The notes below the pieces were generated by a model. It saw only the letters and a program-made list of their open reading frames with translations, did not search any database and was not told the DNA's origin. A stretch of 64,000 nucleotides of DNA from Elioraea tepida (lineage in GTDB: Bacteria; Pseudomonadota; Alphaproteobacteria; Acetobacterales; Acetobacteraceae). Position numbers and translations under genes: made by a program. This document shows, piece after piece, positions 17,777-28,839 of this stretch (positions are counted from its first letter, which is position 1; the number at the start of each line of letters is the position of its first letter). The stretch spans positions 62,001 to 126,000 of the forward strand of contig NZ_CP076448.1 in NCBI RefSeq assembly GCF_019203965.1, in the 5' to 3' direction.

Positions 17777-18826
17777 CTAGTTGATCGTGAAACCGCGCGC
17801 GGCCCCGACGGTTGCGTTCCACACCTGCGTGCACTGTGCCCAGACACGATTGCAGGTGTCACGCCAGGTGGGGAGGATCACGGCGGTAACGGCCTCCCGG
17901 ACCTTTGCCTGATCCTCCTCCGTCACGGTCACAAGCGTGTTGTTGAAGCGCTTGTGCTCGCGGCATTCCCCGCCCGTCGAGCAGGCGAGGGCGTCGCCGT
18001 TGGTCGTGGCAGCGAGCTCCCACATCTGGTCCTCCATGCGCTTGAACTCGCGCAGGAGCGCAGCCTGCTGTTCGGGGCTAAAGCGGCGCCACGCAGCGAG
18101 CGTCATGAAGTGTCCCTGCACTGCACCGGAGAGGCCGAGCGGCAGGATGTGGGTGGTGACCTCCGGCCAGTTGGCGGTGTTTCCGGAGGTGGCGGAGGTG
18201 ATGGCGCAGGTGGTGACCCCGCGTTGCAGCGCCGGATAGACCTCGGAGAATTGCAGCGTGACCGGCGTGGCGCCGAGGTGCTGCAACAGGGCCGACATGG
18301 TGGGCGTGAAGGAGCGCACCTTCTGCCCCCTGAGGTCGGCGACGGAGCGGATCGGTGCGGCGCAGTAGATGATCTGCGGCCCGAAGGGCCAGAGCGTCAT
18401 CACCTTCGCGCCGAACCGCTCCTGGAGCCGGCGGTCGAACACCTCGCGATAGGCGTCCACGGCGCGGCGAAGGTCCGGCACGGTGGTGGAGACGCCGATC
18501 AGGTCGAGCCCCTCGAAGAACGGGTCGTCGCGCGCCACCATCCCGATCTGGACGCTCATGACGTCGAACGCGCCCGAACGGAGGTGGCGCAGGCTGTCGG
18601 CTGCCTGGATGCCGAGCACGTCGAGCGGGTTGTAGGTGACGGTCAGCGGAATGCCGGTGGCGGCGGCGAGCCCGGTGAAGAAGGGCCGCTCGATGCCGTC
18701 CACGTGTTTGGTGTTCTGGCTGAAGTTGCCGGTGACACGGAGCGGGATCTGGGACGAGGCATCGAGGGGATGGGTTAGGATCAACGCGGCGGCGAGGCCG
18801 GCGAGGAGCGGGCCGGTGTGGCGCAT
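17777..18826 (-). CDS. dctP: TRAP transporter solute-binding protein
   Basis: 349 residues with a Sec signal peptide (MRHTGPLLAGLAAALILTHP) and a DctP-type periplasmic domain. The segment ADLRGQKVRSFTPTMSALL matches the conserved region that salt-bridges the ligand carboxylate, with Arg in KVRSF. Two Cys pairs near the C-terminus (ACSTGGECRE and DTCNRVWAQC) are unusual and may form disulfides. The start follows AGGGAGAA. It is the first gene of a minus-strand pair with the amidohydrolase; the membrane subunits are on the plus strand nearby. Confidence 0.9.
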   Translation of the reverse strand: MRHTGPLLAGLAAALILTHPLDASSQIPLRVTGNFSQNTKHVDGIERPFFTGLAAATGIPLTVTYNPLDVLGIQAADSLRHLRSGAFDVMSVQIGMVARDDPFFEGLDLIGVSTTVPDLRRAVDAYREVFDRRLQERFGAKVMTLWPFGPQIIYCAAPIRSVADLRGQKVRSFTPTMSALLQHLGATPVTLQFSEVYPALQRGVTTCAITSATSGNTANWPEVTTHILPLGLSGAVQGHFMTLAAWRRFSPEQQAALLREFKRMEDQMWELAATTNGDALACSTGGECREHKRFNNTLVTVTEEDQAKVREAVTAVILPTWRDTCNRVWAQCTQVWNATVGAARGFTIN

Positions 18827-18989
18827 GTGCGGTGGTTCTCCCTGAACGAGCGGAACGCACCAGAGCCAGCAATCGGCGTGCCAGGAGCGAGGCGGTCGTG
18901 CCGGGTGCGCGAGGGGAGGCAGCAGCGGGCACGCTCAACGAGGGCGGCCAATGCCGCCCACCGTCACCCCGCGTCGGCGTGCAGACCGA

Positions 18990-19063
18990 TGGCTGGGGGA
19001 CCTGGATTCGAACCAAGGCTGCCCGGTTCAGAGCCGGGAGTTCTACCGCTAAACTATCCCCCA
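18990..19063 (-). tRNA. tRNA-Gln (anticodon CTG)
   Basis: A 74-nt cloverleaf on the minus strand with encoded CCA. The acceptor stem is TGGGGGA/TCCCCCA, and the D-arm contains TAGCGGTAGA. The anticodon stem is CCCGG/CCGGG around loop CTCTGAA, giving anticodon CTG. The T-arm is CTTGGTTCGAATCCAGG. It stands alone, with no integrase beside it. Confidence 0.95.
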
Positions 19064-19203
19064 ACCCTCGCAGCGCGGGCGGATAGCACAGAGCGCCAGG
19101 GCGAGCAACGTCCCACCCGCCCTCAGGCGCCGTCGTCGCCCTTGCGAAAACCCTGCCGACCGCCCGATCATGCGACCGTCACAGAAGGTTCCGGCCGCGC
19201 CCC

Positions 19204-20262
19204 ATGCCGCCCCACGCGCTGCACGCGGAGAGAGAGAGCCTGCCGCTCTACGCGGCGCTCGACCTCGGCACCAACAACTGCCGGCTGCTCGTGGCGGCGC
19301 CCACAGCGCACGGATTCCGCGTGCTCGACAGCTTCTCGCGTATTGTCCGGCTCGGCGAGGGGCTCGCGACCACGGGCGCCCTCTCGCCCGAAGCGATGGA
19401 CCGCGCGGTGGCGGCGCTCGCCGTCTGCGCCGACAAGCTCGGGCGCAGGAAGGTTCGTCGGATTCGCGCGGTGGCCACGGAAGCCTGCCGTCGCGCCGCG
19501 AATGGCGCCCGCTTCCTTGCGCGGGTCAGGGAAACGACGGGCCTTGCCTTCGAAGTGATCGGGCCACGCGAGGAGGCGGAGCTCGCCGTCGAGAGCTGCG
19601 CCCCGTTGCTCGCCGGCCCTGAGCGTCGGGCGCTCCTGTTCGACATCGGCGGCGGCTCGACCGAGCTTGCGTGGCTCAGGATCGATGGCGAGGGAGAGAT
19701 CACCCTCACCGGCTATGCCTCCGTGCCGCTCGGCGTCGTCACCCTCGCCGAACGCTGGCGCGAGGCCGCGTTCACGGCTGAAGGCTTCGAGGCGATGACG
19801 ATTGAGGCGATGGCCGCGCTTCTGCCCTTCGATGCCGTCCATTGCATCTCGGCCGAGGTGGCGCGCGGGCAGGTTCGCCTCGTCGGCACCTCCGGCACGG
19901 TCACCACGCTTGCCGGCGTCTCGCTCGGGCTCGCGCGCTACAGCCGCGCGATGGTCGATGGCCGCGTCCTTGCGGTCGAGGCGGCCGATCGCGCTCTCGC
20001 GACCGTCAGGGAGATGGGGCGCGAGGGGCTGACGCGACACCCGTGCATCGGGCCGCAGCGCGTCGATTTCGTGCTGCCTGGCTGCGCGGTTTTCGCCGCG
20101 ATCCGGCGCCTCTGGCCGGTTCCGGCGATCGTGGTGGCCGACCGTGGGCTGCGCGAGGGGATCCTGCTTCGGTTGATGCGCGCCGATCGGGGCAGGATCG
20201 CACGCCAGCCTTCACGGCCGGTGACGATCACCCGTTGGTCGCTCGAGCAGGGGAGCGTCTGA
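19204..20262 (+). CDS. ppx: Ppx/GppA-family exopolyphosphatase / pppGpp phosphatase
   Basis: 352 residues of the ASKHA fold. ATP/phosphate loops are visible as LDLGTNNCRLLVA near residue 20 and LFDIGGGSTELAW near residue 145, with the catalytic-region motif GPREEAELA. At ~350 residues it is the short alphaproteobacterial form, without the C-terminal HD-like domain of the E. coli enzymes. It degrades inorganic polyphosphate or pppGpp. The rlmE gene follows after 5 bases, a pairing common in alphaproteobacteria. Confidence 0.9.
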   Translation: MPPHALHAERESLPLYAALDLGTNNCRLLVAAPTAHGFRVLDSFSRIVRLGEGLATTGALSPEAMDRAVAALAVCADKLGRRKVRRIRAVATEACRRAANGARFLARVRETTGLAFEVIGPREEAELAVESCAPLLAGPERRALLFDIGGGSTELAWLRIDGEGEITLTGYASVPLGVVTLAERWREAAFTAEGFEAMTIEAMAALLPFDAVHCISAEVARGQVRLVGTSGTVTTLAGVSLGLARYSRAMVDGRVLAVEAADRALATVREMGREGLTRHPCIGPQRVDFVLPGCAVFAAIRRLWPVPAIVVADRGLREGILLRLMRADRGRIARQPSRPVTITRWSLEQGSV

Positions 20263-20267
20263 CGGCG

Positions 20268-20963
20268 ATGGCGCGGCGCGGCCGCGGCGCTGCCGGCGGG
20301 GCCGGACGGAAGCTCACCGTGACGGTCCGTTCCGCACGGAGGCGTGACCCGGCGAGCACGCGGTGGCTGCAGCGTCACCTAAACGATCCTTATGTGCAGG
20401 CGGCGAAGGCGAGGGGGTACCGCTCCCGCGCTGCGTTCAAGCTGATCGAGCTCGATGACCGGTTCCGGCTGATCCGAAAAGGCGCTCGGGTGCTCGACCT
20501 CGGCGCCGCCCCGGGAGGCTGGACCCAGGTCGCGGTCGAGCGCGCCGGCGCTGGAGGAACGGTGGTCGGGGTCGACATCCTGCCCGCGGCGCCCGTGCCG
20601 GGCGCGACCCTCCTTCAGGGTGACCTCACCGACGCCGAGGTCGCGCAGCGAGCCATCGCGGCACTCGGCGGCAGGGCGGATCTCGTCCTGTCCGACATGG
20701 CTCCCAACACGGTCGGCCATGCCGCGACCGACCATCTCCGCATCGTCGCGCTCGCCGAAGCGGCGATGGAGCTCGCCCTCGCGGTTCTCGCTCCGGGCGG
20801 GGCGTTCGTGTGCAAGGTGTTCCAGGGCGGGTCCGAGCGCGGCATGCTCGCCACGCTCAAGCGGCACTTCGCCTCCGTCCGGCATGCCAAGCCGCCGGCG
20901 AGCCGCAAGGAGAGCGCCGAGACCTACGTGGTCGCGACCGGGTTCCGCCCGGGCGGCGCCTGA
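20268..20963 (+). CDS. rlmE: 23S rRNA (uridine-2'-O-) methyltransferase RlmE
   Basis: 231 residues from ATG 20268. The SAM-binding motif is VLDLGAAPGGWTQVAVE. The K-D-K-E tetrad of 2'-O-methyltransferases is represented by Lys in AAFKLIELDD, Asp in LVLSDMAPNTVGH, Lys in FVCKVFQGG and Glu near the C-terminus (KESAETYVVATGF). It methylates U2552 of 23S rRNA in the A loop during large-subunit assembly. The N-terminus has a basic tail (MARRGRGAAGGAGRK) consistent with RNA binding. It is translationally close to ppx. Confidence 0.94.
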   Translation: MARRGRGAAGGAGRKLTVTVRSARRRDPASTRWLQRHLNDPYVQAAKARGYRSRAAFKLIELDDRFRLIRKGARVLDLGAAPGGWTQVAVERAGAGGTVVGVDILPAAPVPGATLLQGDLTDAEVAQRAIAALGGRADLVLSDMAPNTVGHAATDHLRIVALAEAAMELALAVLAPGGAFVCKVFQGGSERGMLATLKRHFASVRHAKPPASRKESAETYVVATGFRPGGA

Positions 20964-20977
20964 CGGCGCGCCCCTGA

Positions 20978-22591
<1,614 letters not shown>

Positions 22592-22676
22592 GCGCGCCCG
22601 CACGCGCCGTGGCGGTGAGGCCCAAGGCGCTCATGATGCGGTGTGACGATGCCCGCGCGACGGAGCGCGCCGGGAA

Positions 22677-22711
22677 AGGCCGTCGGAGCACCGCAAGCGC
22701 GCTGACGGCCT
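22677..22711 (+). terminator. Possible hairpin terminator after guaB
   Basis: AGGCCGTC and GACGGCCT form an 8-bp perfect stem around a 19-nt loop between guaB and rsmB. There is no T-tract, so termination is only a possibility. Confidence 0.35.
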
Positions 22712-22736
22712 CTGATGCGGGGGCGGACGCGCCGCC

Positions 22737-24059
22737 GTGACGCCGCCTGCCCGCATCCAGACGGGAATCGAGCTGATCGAGGCGACCGAGGCGTCACCCG
22801 CCGCGCCCGCCGATGCGGTGGTGAACGCCTTCTTCCGCGCAAAACGCTTCATCGGCGGGAGCGACCGACGCGCGATCGCCGAACGCTTCTGGGCGATGCT
22901 GCGGTCGGAGGCCCGGCTGCGCTGGGCGCTCGAGCGAGCGCACGCGCCGATCACCCCGCGCACGCGGATGCTCGCTCAGCTCCTCGCCGAGGGCCTCTCC
23001 CCCGATGCCGTGGCCGGGCTGTTCTCTGGGGCACGCCGCGGCCCCGAGCCGCTCACGAGCGGCGAACGCGCGGCGCTCTTTCGCCTCGCCGCCCTGCCGG
23101 CGGGCGAGGCGCCCCCTGACGCCGTCCGCTTCGGCATTCCCGAGTGGCTCCTGCCGCGCTTGGCGGCGCGGTTCGGGGCGGAGCTCGAGCGCGAGATGGC
23201 GGCGATGGACGCGCCGGCACCGACCGACCTTCGCGCCAACCTTCTCAAGGCGACGCGCGAAGAGGCACGCGCCGCACTTGCCGCCGAAGGCATCGCCACT
23301 GTGCCGACACGGCTCTCTCCCTGGGGCCTGCGCGTCGAGGGGCGCCGGCCGATCACCGCGACGGCGGCGTTCCGGGAGGGCCTCGTCGAGATCCAGGACG
23401 AGGGAAGCCAGCTCGTCGCCCTCCTCACCGATGCGCGGCCGGGCATGCGCGTGATCGATCTCTGCGCCGGCGCGGCCGGCAAGACGCTCGCCCTCGCGGC
23501 GACGATGGGCAATCGCGGCAGGCTCGTCGCTTGTGATGTCAACCCCGGGCGTCTCGATGCCGCTGTGAAACGGCTCCGCCGCGCGGGTGTCGGCAATGTC
23601 GAGCGACGCCTGCTCGCACCCGGCGAGAAGTGGACCAAACGCGCCGCTGGCGGGTTCGACCGCGTTCTTGTCGATGCACCCTGCACGGGAACGGGCACCT
23701 GGCGCCGCAACCCCGATGCGCGCCTGCGCCTCCGCGCGGAGGATCTCGCCGAGCTCGTCGCCAAGCAGGCGTCGATCCTCGATCGCGGATCACGGCTGGT
23801 GAAACCGGGCGGCACCTTGGTCTATGCTACCTGCTCGGTGCTCGTGGAGGAGAACGAGGCGCAGGTGGACGCCTTCCGTCGTCGCCATCCGTCGTTCGAG
23901 ATCGTGCCGCTTGCGCAAGCGTGGGCCGCGGTCGCGCAGGGCGCCCCTCCCTGCGAGGGACCGTTCCTCTCGCTCACGCCGGCACGCCACGGAACCGACG
24001 GGTTCTTCGCCGCCGTGCTGCGCCGCAGCGGCCCCGCACTCGAGGGTGGTGCGGCGTGA
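22737..24059 (+). CDS. rsmB: 16S rRNA (cytosine-5) methyltransferase, RsmB/NOP family
   Basis: 440 residues from a GTG start. An NusB-like N-terminal domain is followed by the SAM-dependent catalytic domain. Motifs seen are IDLCAGAAGKTLALA (SAM site), VDAPCTGTGTWRRNPD with the first catalytic Cys, and VYATCSVLVEENEAQ with the nucleophilic Cys. It methylates C5 of a cytosine in 16S rRNA. Its stop overlaps the GTG start of the GNAT gene, so the two are coupled. Members in this clade are called RsmB by homology, and the exact target base is not proven. Confidence 0.9.
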   Translation: MTPPARIQTGIELIEATEASPAAPADAVVNAFFRAKRFIGGSDRRAIAERFWAMLRSEARLRWALERAHAPITPRTRMLAQLLAEGLSPDAVAGLFSGARRGPEPLTSGERAALFRLAALPAGEAPPDAVRFGIPEWLLPRLAARFGAELEREMAAMDAPAPTDLRANLLKATREEARAALAAEGIATVPTRLSPWGLRVEGRRPITATAAFREGLVEIQDEGSQLVALLTDARPGMRVIDLCAGAAGKTLALAATMGNRGRLVACDVNPGRLDAAVKRLRRAGVGNVERRLLAPGEKWTKRAAGGFDRVLVDAPCTGTGTWRRNPDARLRLRAEDLAELVAKQASILDRGSRLVKPGGTLVYATCSVLVEENEAQVDAFRRRHPSFEIVPLAQAWAAVAQGAPPCEGPFLSLTPARHGTDGFFAAVLRRSGPALEGGAA

Positions 24060-24628
24060 TCGCGATCCGCCGCGCCCGCCCTGCCGATGCCGACGCGATC
24101 GGCGAGGCGCATGTCGCGGTGTGGCGGTCCACCTATGCCGGGATCCTGCCGGCCGACTATCTCGCTGCGATGTCCGCCCCGCGCCAGTCGGCGCAGTGGC
24201 GACGCCTGCTTGCCGTTCCCGCACCTGGGCACGCGGTGTTCGTCGCCGTCGCCACCGGCGCCGACAGCCCCGAGCATGACGGCGCTCCGCGTGTCGTCGG
24301 CTTCGCCTCCGGCGGCCGCGCCCGTTCCGGCGTGCGCGAAGCAGGCGAGATCGAGACGCTCTACCTGCTCGAGGACTGGCGCGAGCGCGGCGTGGGGCGG
24401 CGTCTGATGCGGGCTCTCGCTGCCCATCTCAACGCCATCGGTTGCCGCTCCGTCATGCTGTGGGTGCTGAAGGACAATCCCGCCCGCTGGTTCTACCAGC
24501 GCTTAGGCGGTCGGCCGGTCGCCGAGCAGATCATCCGCTTCGCCGGCGCGCCGGTGATGCAGATCGGCCTGTTGTGGGAGCCGATCACGGTTCTGCTCGC
24601 CGCCACCGCGCCGACGGCGGACCAGTAG
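24056..24628 (+). CDS. GNAT-family N-acetyltransferase
   Basis: 190 residues from a GTG start that overlaps the rsmB stop by 4 bases. The GNAT acetyl-CoA loop is [15 protein letters not shown], with the R-x-x-G-V-G core. The substrate side has an N-terminal helix ([20 protein letters not shown]) and a C-terminal [10 protein letters not shown] strand typical of small-molecule acetyltransferases. The substrate cannot be told from sequence. Confidence 0.88.
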   Translation: MIAIRRARPADADAIGEAHVAVWRSTYAGILPADYLAAMSAPRQSAQWRRLLAVPAPGHAVFVAVATGADSPEHDGAPRVVGFASGGRARSGVREAGEIETLYLLEDWRERGVGRRLMRALAAHLNAIGCRSVMLWVLKDNPARWFYQRLGGRPVAEQIIRFAGAPVMQIGLLWEPITVLLAATAPTADQ

Positions 24629-24762
24629 CGCTCCGACGGCCCATCCCCGCGCCGCTTCCCTTGCACGGCGATGGCGTGCTGTTGGATGCGCTGGGTCCTG
24701 CTCGCCAGGCTGCGCAGGCCGCGCCGCTTCCCTTTTCGGCGAAATCCTGTACTCGGTCCGCC

Positions 24763-26310
24763 ATGACGGAGCGCGTCCTCATCCTCGACTTCGGCAGCCA
24801 AGTCACGCAGCTGATCGCACGTCGCGTGCGCGAAAGCGGCGTCTATTGCGAGATCTGGCCCTACTCGGTTGACCCGCAGCGGATCGCCGACTTCGCCCCG
24901 CGCGCGATCATCCTCTCGGGCGGCCCTGCCTCCGTCACCGAGGGCTCTTCGCCGCGCGCCCCCGAGATCGTCTTCAAGCTCGACGTTCCCGTGCTCGGAA
25001 TCTGCTACGGCCAGCAGACGATGATGGCCCAGCTCGGCGGCGAGGTTCAGAGTTCGGACCATCGCGAATTCGGCCGAGCCTTCGTCGATGTGATCGACGA
25101 ATGCGCCCTGACCCAGGGCGTGTGGGCCAAGGGCGCGCGCGAGCAGGTGTGGATGAGCCATGGCGACCGGGTGACGCGGCTCGCGCCGGGGTTCCGGGTG
25201 GTCGGCGTCTCCGAAGGTGCCCCCTTCGCCGTGACCGCCGATGACCACCGGCGCTTCTACGGGGTGCAGTTCCACCCCGAGGTGGTGCACACGCCCCATG
25301 GCGCGCAGCTTCTGCGCAACTTCACCCACGGCATCGCCGGCTGCTCGGGCGACTGGACGATGGCCAGCTTCCGCCAGGCGGCGGTTGCGCGGATACGCCG
25401 CGAGGTCGGCACGGGGCGCGTGATCTGCGGCCTCTCGGGCGGCGTGGACAGCTCCGTTGCCGCGGTGCTGATCCACGAGGCGATCGGCGACCAGCTCAGC
25501 TGCATCTTCGTCGACCATGGCCTGATGCGCCAGGGCGAGGCGGAGGAGGTGGTGGCGACGTTCCGTGATCGGTTCAACATCCGCCTCGTGCACCGCGACG
25601 CGTCCGATACCTTCCTCGATGCGCTTGCGGGCGTGACCGATCCGGAACAGAAACGCAAGACGATCGGTCGGCTGTTCGTCGAGGTGTTCGAGGAGGAGCA
25701 GGCGAAGCTCGGCGGGGCGGAGTTCCTCGCGCAGGGAACGCTCTATCCGGACGTGATCGAGAGCGTGAGCGTCACCGGCGGGCCGTCGGTGACGATCAAG
25801 AGCCATCACAATGTCGGCGGCCTGCCGGAGGGGATGCGGATGCGGCTTCTCGAGCCGCTGCGCGAACTGTTTAAGGACGAGGTGCGCGCTTTGGGACGCG
25901 AGCTCGGGCTTCCTGAAGCGATCGTCGGCCGGCACCCCTTCCCCGGCCCGGGCCTCGCCATACGCATTCCGGGCGAGGTGACGCGGGAGAAGGTGGCGCT
26001 CCTGCGCAAGGTGGACGCGATCTTCCTCGAGGAGATCCGCTCGGCGGGGCTCTATGACGCGATCTGGCAGGGGTTCGCGGTCCTGCTTCCCGTGCGCACG
26101 GTCGGCGTGATGGGCGATGGGCGCACCTACGACCACGCCTGTGCGCTCCGCGCCGTCACGAGCACCGACGGCATGACGGCGGACGTCTATCCGTTCGACA
26201 TGGGGTTCCTGATGCGGGTCGCGAACCGGATCGTGAACGAGGTGCGGGGGATCAATCGCGTGACCTACGACATCACCTCCAAACCTCCCGGAACGATCGA
26301 GTGGGAGTGA
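24763..26310 (+). CDS. guaA: GMP synthase (glutamine-hydrolysing)
   Basis: 515 residues. The class I glutaminase domain has its nucleophile in GICYGQQ and the His-Glu pair in QFHPEVVHT. The PP-loop ATP pyrophosphatase is [13 protein letters not shown]. The C-terminal dimer domain ends [14 protein letters not shown]. It converts XMP to GMP using glutamine and ATP. The last 18 bases, including the stop, are the attachment site of the genomic island that follows; the gene is complete at the junction. Confidence 0.98.
   Translation: MTERVLILDFGSQVTQLIARRVRESGVYCEIWPYSVDPQRIADFAPRAIILSGGPASVTEGSSPRAPEIVFKLDVPVLGICYGQQTMMAQLGGEVQSSDHREFGRAFVDVIDECALTQGVWAKGAREQVWMSHGDRVTRLAPGFRVVGVSEGAPFAVTADDHRRFYGVQFHPEVVHTPHGAQLLRNFTHGIAGCSGDWTMASFRQAAVARIRREVGTGRVICGLSGGVDSSVAAVLIHEAIGDQLSCIFVDHGLMRQGEAEEVVATFRDRFNIRLVHRDASDTFLDALAGVTDPEQKRKTIGRLFVEVFEEEQAKLGGAEFLAQGTLYPDVIESVSVTGGPSVTIKSHHNVGGLPEGMRMRLLEPLRELFKDEVRALGRELGLPEAIVGRHPFPGPGLAIRIPGEVTREKVALLRKVDAIFLEEIRSAGLYDAIWQGFAVLLPVRTVGVMGDGRTYDHACALRAVTSTDGMTADVYPFDMGFLMRVANRIVNEVRGINRVTYDITSKPPGTIEWE
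26293..26310 (+). repeat. attL: guaA-tail attachment repeat (left)
   Basis: The final 18 bases of guaA (ACGATCGAGTGGGAGTGA) recur at 45636-45653 with one mismatch, the first 14 being identical. The position at the 3' end of guaA, next to an integrase gene, is a known integration hotspot for tyrosine-recombinase elements. Confidence 0.85.
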
Positions 26311-26426
26311 TGCGATAGGCTTCGGCATGGTTCGCCACCTATCGTTCGAACTGATCTAACGAGCTAAATTCATCGGGTATTCCTAGTGTAGTGCTTCGCG
26401 ATCTATCGCGCGCAAGCGCGTTGATC

Positions 26427-26702
26427 TGACGGCATCGCCGACGGTATCGTCTTTCAGGCAGCGCCGGCATTCTCGGATTTGCCCGCCTGGAGGTCGATCA
26501 ACGGCAATCCCGATTTTTGCACCCAATACGCTGAATTGATTGGTGATTTTCGCACGACTGACGGTATCGTTTCTGACGGTATCCCTAACCCTGGGGAGGG
26601 GCGTATCGTATGCGCTGAGGAGGGCGTCATGCTCACCGATATCGCCCTCAAGCGGCTGAAACCAAAAGGAAATCGCACAAAGTTGCTGACCGTGACGGTA
26701 TG
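26427..26702 (+). repeat. Left-end ACGGTATC repeat cluster (putative integrase arm sites)
   Basis: Copies of TGACGGTATCG or near variants start at 26427, 26439, 26559, 26574 and 26693. The first two are spaced 12 bases start to start, exactly like the pair at 45559 and 45571 at the opposite end. Their placement just inside attL suits arm-type binding sites of a tyrosine recombinase; the last copy overlaps the integrase coding region. Confidence 0.6.
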
Positions 26703-27812
26703 TATGTCGCGGTCCTGCCGTCAGGTGCGATCTCGTTCCGCTACGACTATCGGCTGAACGGGCGCCGCGAAACGCTGACCCTCGGCGCCTACGGACCTGG
26801 CGGACTGACGCTCGCCGAAGCCCGCGAGCGCTGCCTCGTTGCTCGGAAGACCGTTGCGGGCGGACAGTCTCCCGCGCAGGAGAGGCGGCGCGCGAAGCGC
26901 CGCGCGGCAGAAGCACCCACCATTGCGGCCGCCGGAAAGCGCTGGTTCGACGGCGCGCGCATGGCCGAGAGCACACGGGCGATGCGGAAGGCGATCTTCG
27001 ACCGGGACATCCTGCCGACGTGGAAGAACAGGCTCCTGTCGGAGATCACGCCCGACGACCTGCGCGGGCTCTGCGCCAAGGTGAAGGAGCGCGGCGCGCC
27101 GGCGACCGCGATCCATGTCCGCGACATCATCAAACAGATCTACGGCCACGCGATCCTGCATGGCGAGAAGGTTGCGACCCCAGCCGACGAAGTGGGGCCG
27201 GCATCAATCGCCACCTTCATGCCGAAGGATCGCGCGCTTTCGCCGTCGGAAATCCGCATCCTGTTCAACCAGATCGAACACGTCGCAACCCTGCCGACCA
27301 TTCGGCTCGGGCTCCGCCTCATTCTCCTGACCATGGTGCGCAAGAGCGAGCTGCTCGATGCAACCTGGGACGAGGTGGATTTCGAGAACGCTGTCTGGAC
27401 CATTCCGAAGGAGCGGATGAAGCGCTCGCGGGCACACAACGTCTATCTCGCGCGACAGGCACTCGACATCATGGTTGCGCTGAAAACCTGCGCTGGCAAT
27501 TCGCCCTATGTGCTGCCCTCTCGCTATGAGGCCGACCAGCCGATGTCTCGTGCGACCTTCAATCGCGTCATCTACGCGGTTGTGGGGCGTGCGAAGACCA
27601 GCGGGCTGCCGTTGGGCGCCTTTACGGTGCACGACCTGCGGCGCACTGGCGCGACGTTGCTGAACGAGCTCGGCTTCAATAGCGACTGGATCGAGAAAAG
27701 CCTTGCCCATGAGGACAATCGATCGTCGCGCGGTGTCTACAACACGGCGGAGTATGAGCCGCAGCGTCGACACATGCTCCAGGAGTGGGCGGACATGATC
27801 GACGCATGGTGA
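26629..27812 (+). pseudogene. P4-type tyrosine integrase, frameshifted near the N-terminus
   Basis: The natural start is ATG 26629 (MLTDIALKRLKPKG), but the rest of the DUF4102 arm-binding domain continues in another frame (KVADRDGMYVAVLPSG). One base appears to be missing in an A-rich stretch around 26669-26672. From 26700 a 370-residue frame is intact. It carries the catalytic core: Arg in TMVRKSELLDATW, HDLRRTGAT, LAHED and the nucleophile Tyr in SRGVYNTAEYE. An internal Met at 26700 could give a shortened protein lacking part of the arm-binding domain. It catalyses integration at the guaA end. A homopolymer sequencing error is the alternative explanation. Confidence 0.85.
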
Positions 27813-28239
27813 AGCGGCCAGAAGCGGGTGCCCACCCTCTCTCCGCCGACGATGCAGCTTGGGCCGACTGACGTCATGCCTTCACAGGCCGCCGAATGCG
27901 ACCGGAAGCGCGATCAAGACGTGAAATGGGGGCAAAGGCGAGCGCCGCAATCGCGCCGCAACCCGGCGCGAGGAGCCACCCGCTACCGTCAAGGCGCGTG
28001 GTTACCTGGGCGCTGCGCGATCCGATGCGAACCGCCGTCGCTCTCACGGTTCGATCCCCGGATGGCGGTGGCGAGAGGGTGCCGCCTTGTGCGGCTTTGG
28101 CGTCGGAGGCGAGCGAAGGAGCGGCACCGGCTCGAGAGTAACGGCCAGTCCCTCGAACTGCCGCGCATGGCTGCGGCAGCGTGTGACGTCGTCGTGCGAA
28201 CCCGACGTCACCATCCGAAGCCGTCGCCAGGCCAAGGCG
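27813..28239. other. Intergenic stretch, no recognisable gene
   Basis: These 427 bases lie between the integrase and the CDF transporter, which are convergent. Small open frames exist on both strands, but none has a start signal, codon pattern or motif that I recognise. Confidence 0.4.
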
Positions 28240-28839
28240 TCACGCGCGCGGATCGCGTGATTCCTGGCGTGCCGCCTCCCAGACCTCGCGGGCGCTGTCG
28301 GCATACATGGCGGCGATACCAAGCCCGACGACCAGGTCAGGCCAGGGCGACATCGTCGCTGCGGTAGCGAGAGCCGCGCCGATGATCGCGATGTTGGCGA
28401 TCACGTCGTTGCGCGCCGACAGGAACGCCGCGCGCGCCAGGCTGCCGCCGGTCGCGCGGTGCCGTGCCAGCATCAGCGCGCAGATGAAGTTCACTGCCAT
28501 GGCGCCGCCGCCGGTGAGCGCCAGGAGCCACGGGTCGGGAACCGTCACCTCCGCGGCCAAGACCTTCTCCGCCGCCGTCCACAGCGTCGCGAGACCGGGT
28601 ACGAGCAGAACGCCGGCCAGCAGCATCCCGAGCCGCGCGCGGGCCGCAAGCGACCAGCTGAGGCCGACCAGGATCAGCAGGTTGATTGAGGCATCTTCCA
28701 GGAAGTCGATGCTGTCCGCGAACAGCGCAACCGACCCAATTGCCAGCGCCATCGAAAACTCGATGCCGAAGTAGCCCAGGTTCAGCGCAGCGACGAACGC
28801 GACCACTCGGCGCAAGGCGGGATCTGCCGGGCGGGTCAT
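28240..28839 (-). CDS. Short cation-diffusion-facilitator-type metal transporter
   Basis: 199 residues from ATG 28839, overlapping the P-ATPase end by 4 bases. It is a membrane protein with about six hydrophobic segments. The CDF metal-site pattern is present as ALFADSIDFLEDA in TM2 and ARNDVIANI in TM5, with Asp replacing some of the usual His. It lacks the cytoplasmic C-terminal domain of full CDF proteins, as in the short CzcD-like forms next to heavy-metal P-ATPases. It probably exports divalent metals such as Zn, Cd or Pb. It is one of the few intact genes in the island. Confidence 0.82.
   Translation of the reverse strand: MTRPADPALRRVVAFVAALNLGYFGIEFSMALAIGSVALFADSIDFLEDASINLLILVGLSWSLAARARLGMLLAGVLLVPGLATLWTAAEKVLAAEVTVPDPWLLALTGGGAMAVNFICALMLARHRATGGSLARAAFLSARNDVIANIAIIGAALATAATMSPWPDLVVGLGIAAMYADSAREVWEAARQESRDPRA

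Noticed and set aside
16203-17834. Longer amidohydrolase starting at 17834
   Set aside because: The 48 added residues overlap the end of dctP, have no homology, and precede a natural start at 17690.
18990-19063. tRNA-Gln as an integration site
   Set aside because: No integrase, no duplicated tRNA end and no element genes lie beside it. The flanking genes are core genes.
26427-26588. Short repeats considered as a CRISPR array
   Set aside because: The repeats are only about 11 bases long with irregular spacing, lie at an element end, and no cas gene is present. Integrase arm sites fit better.
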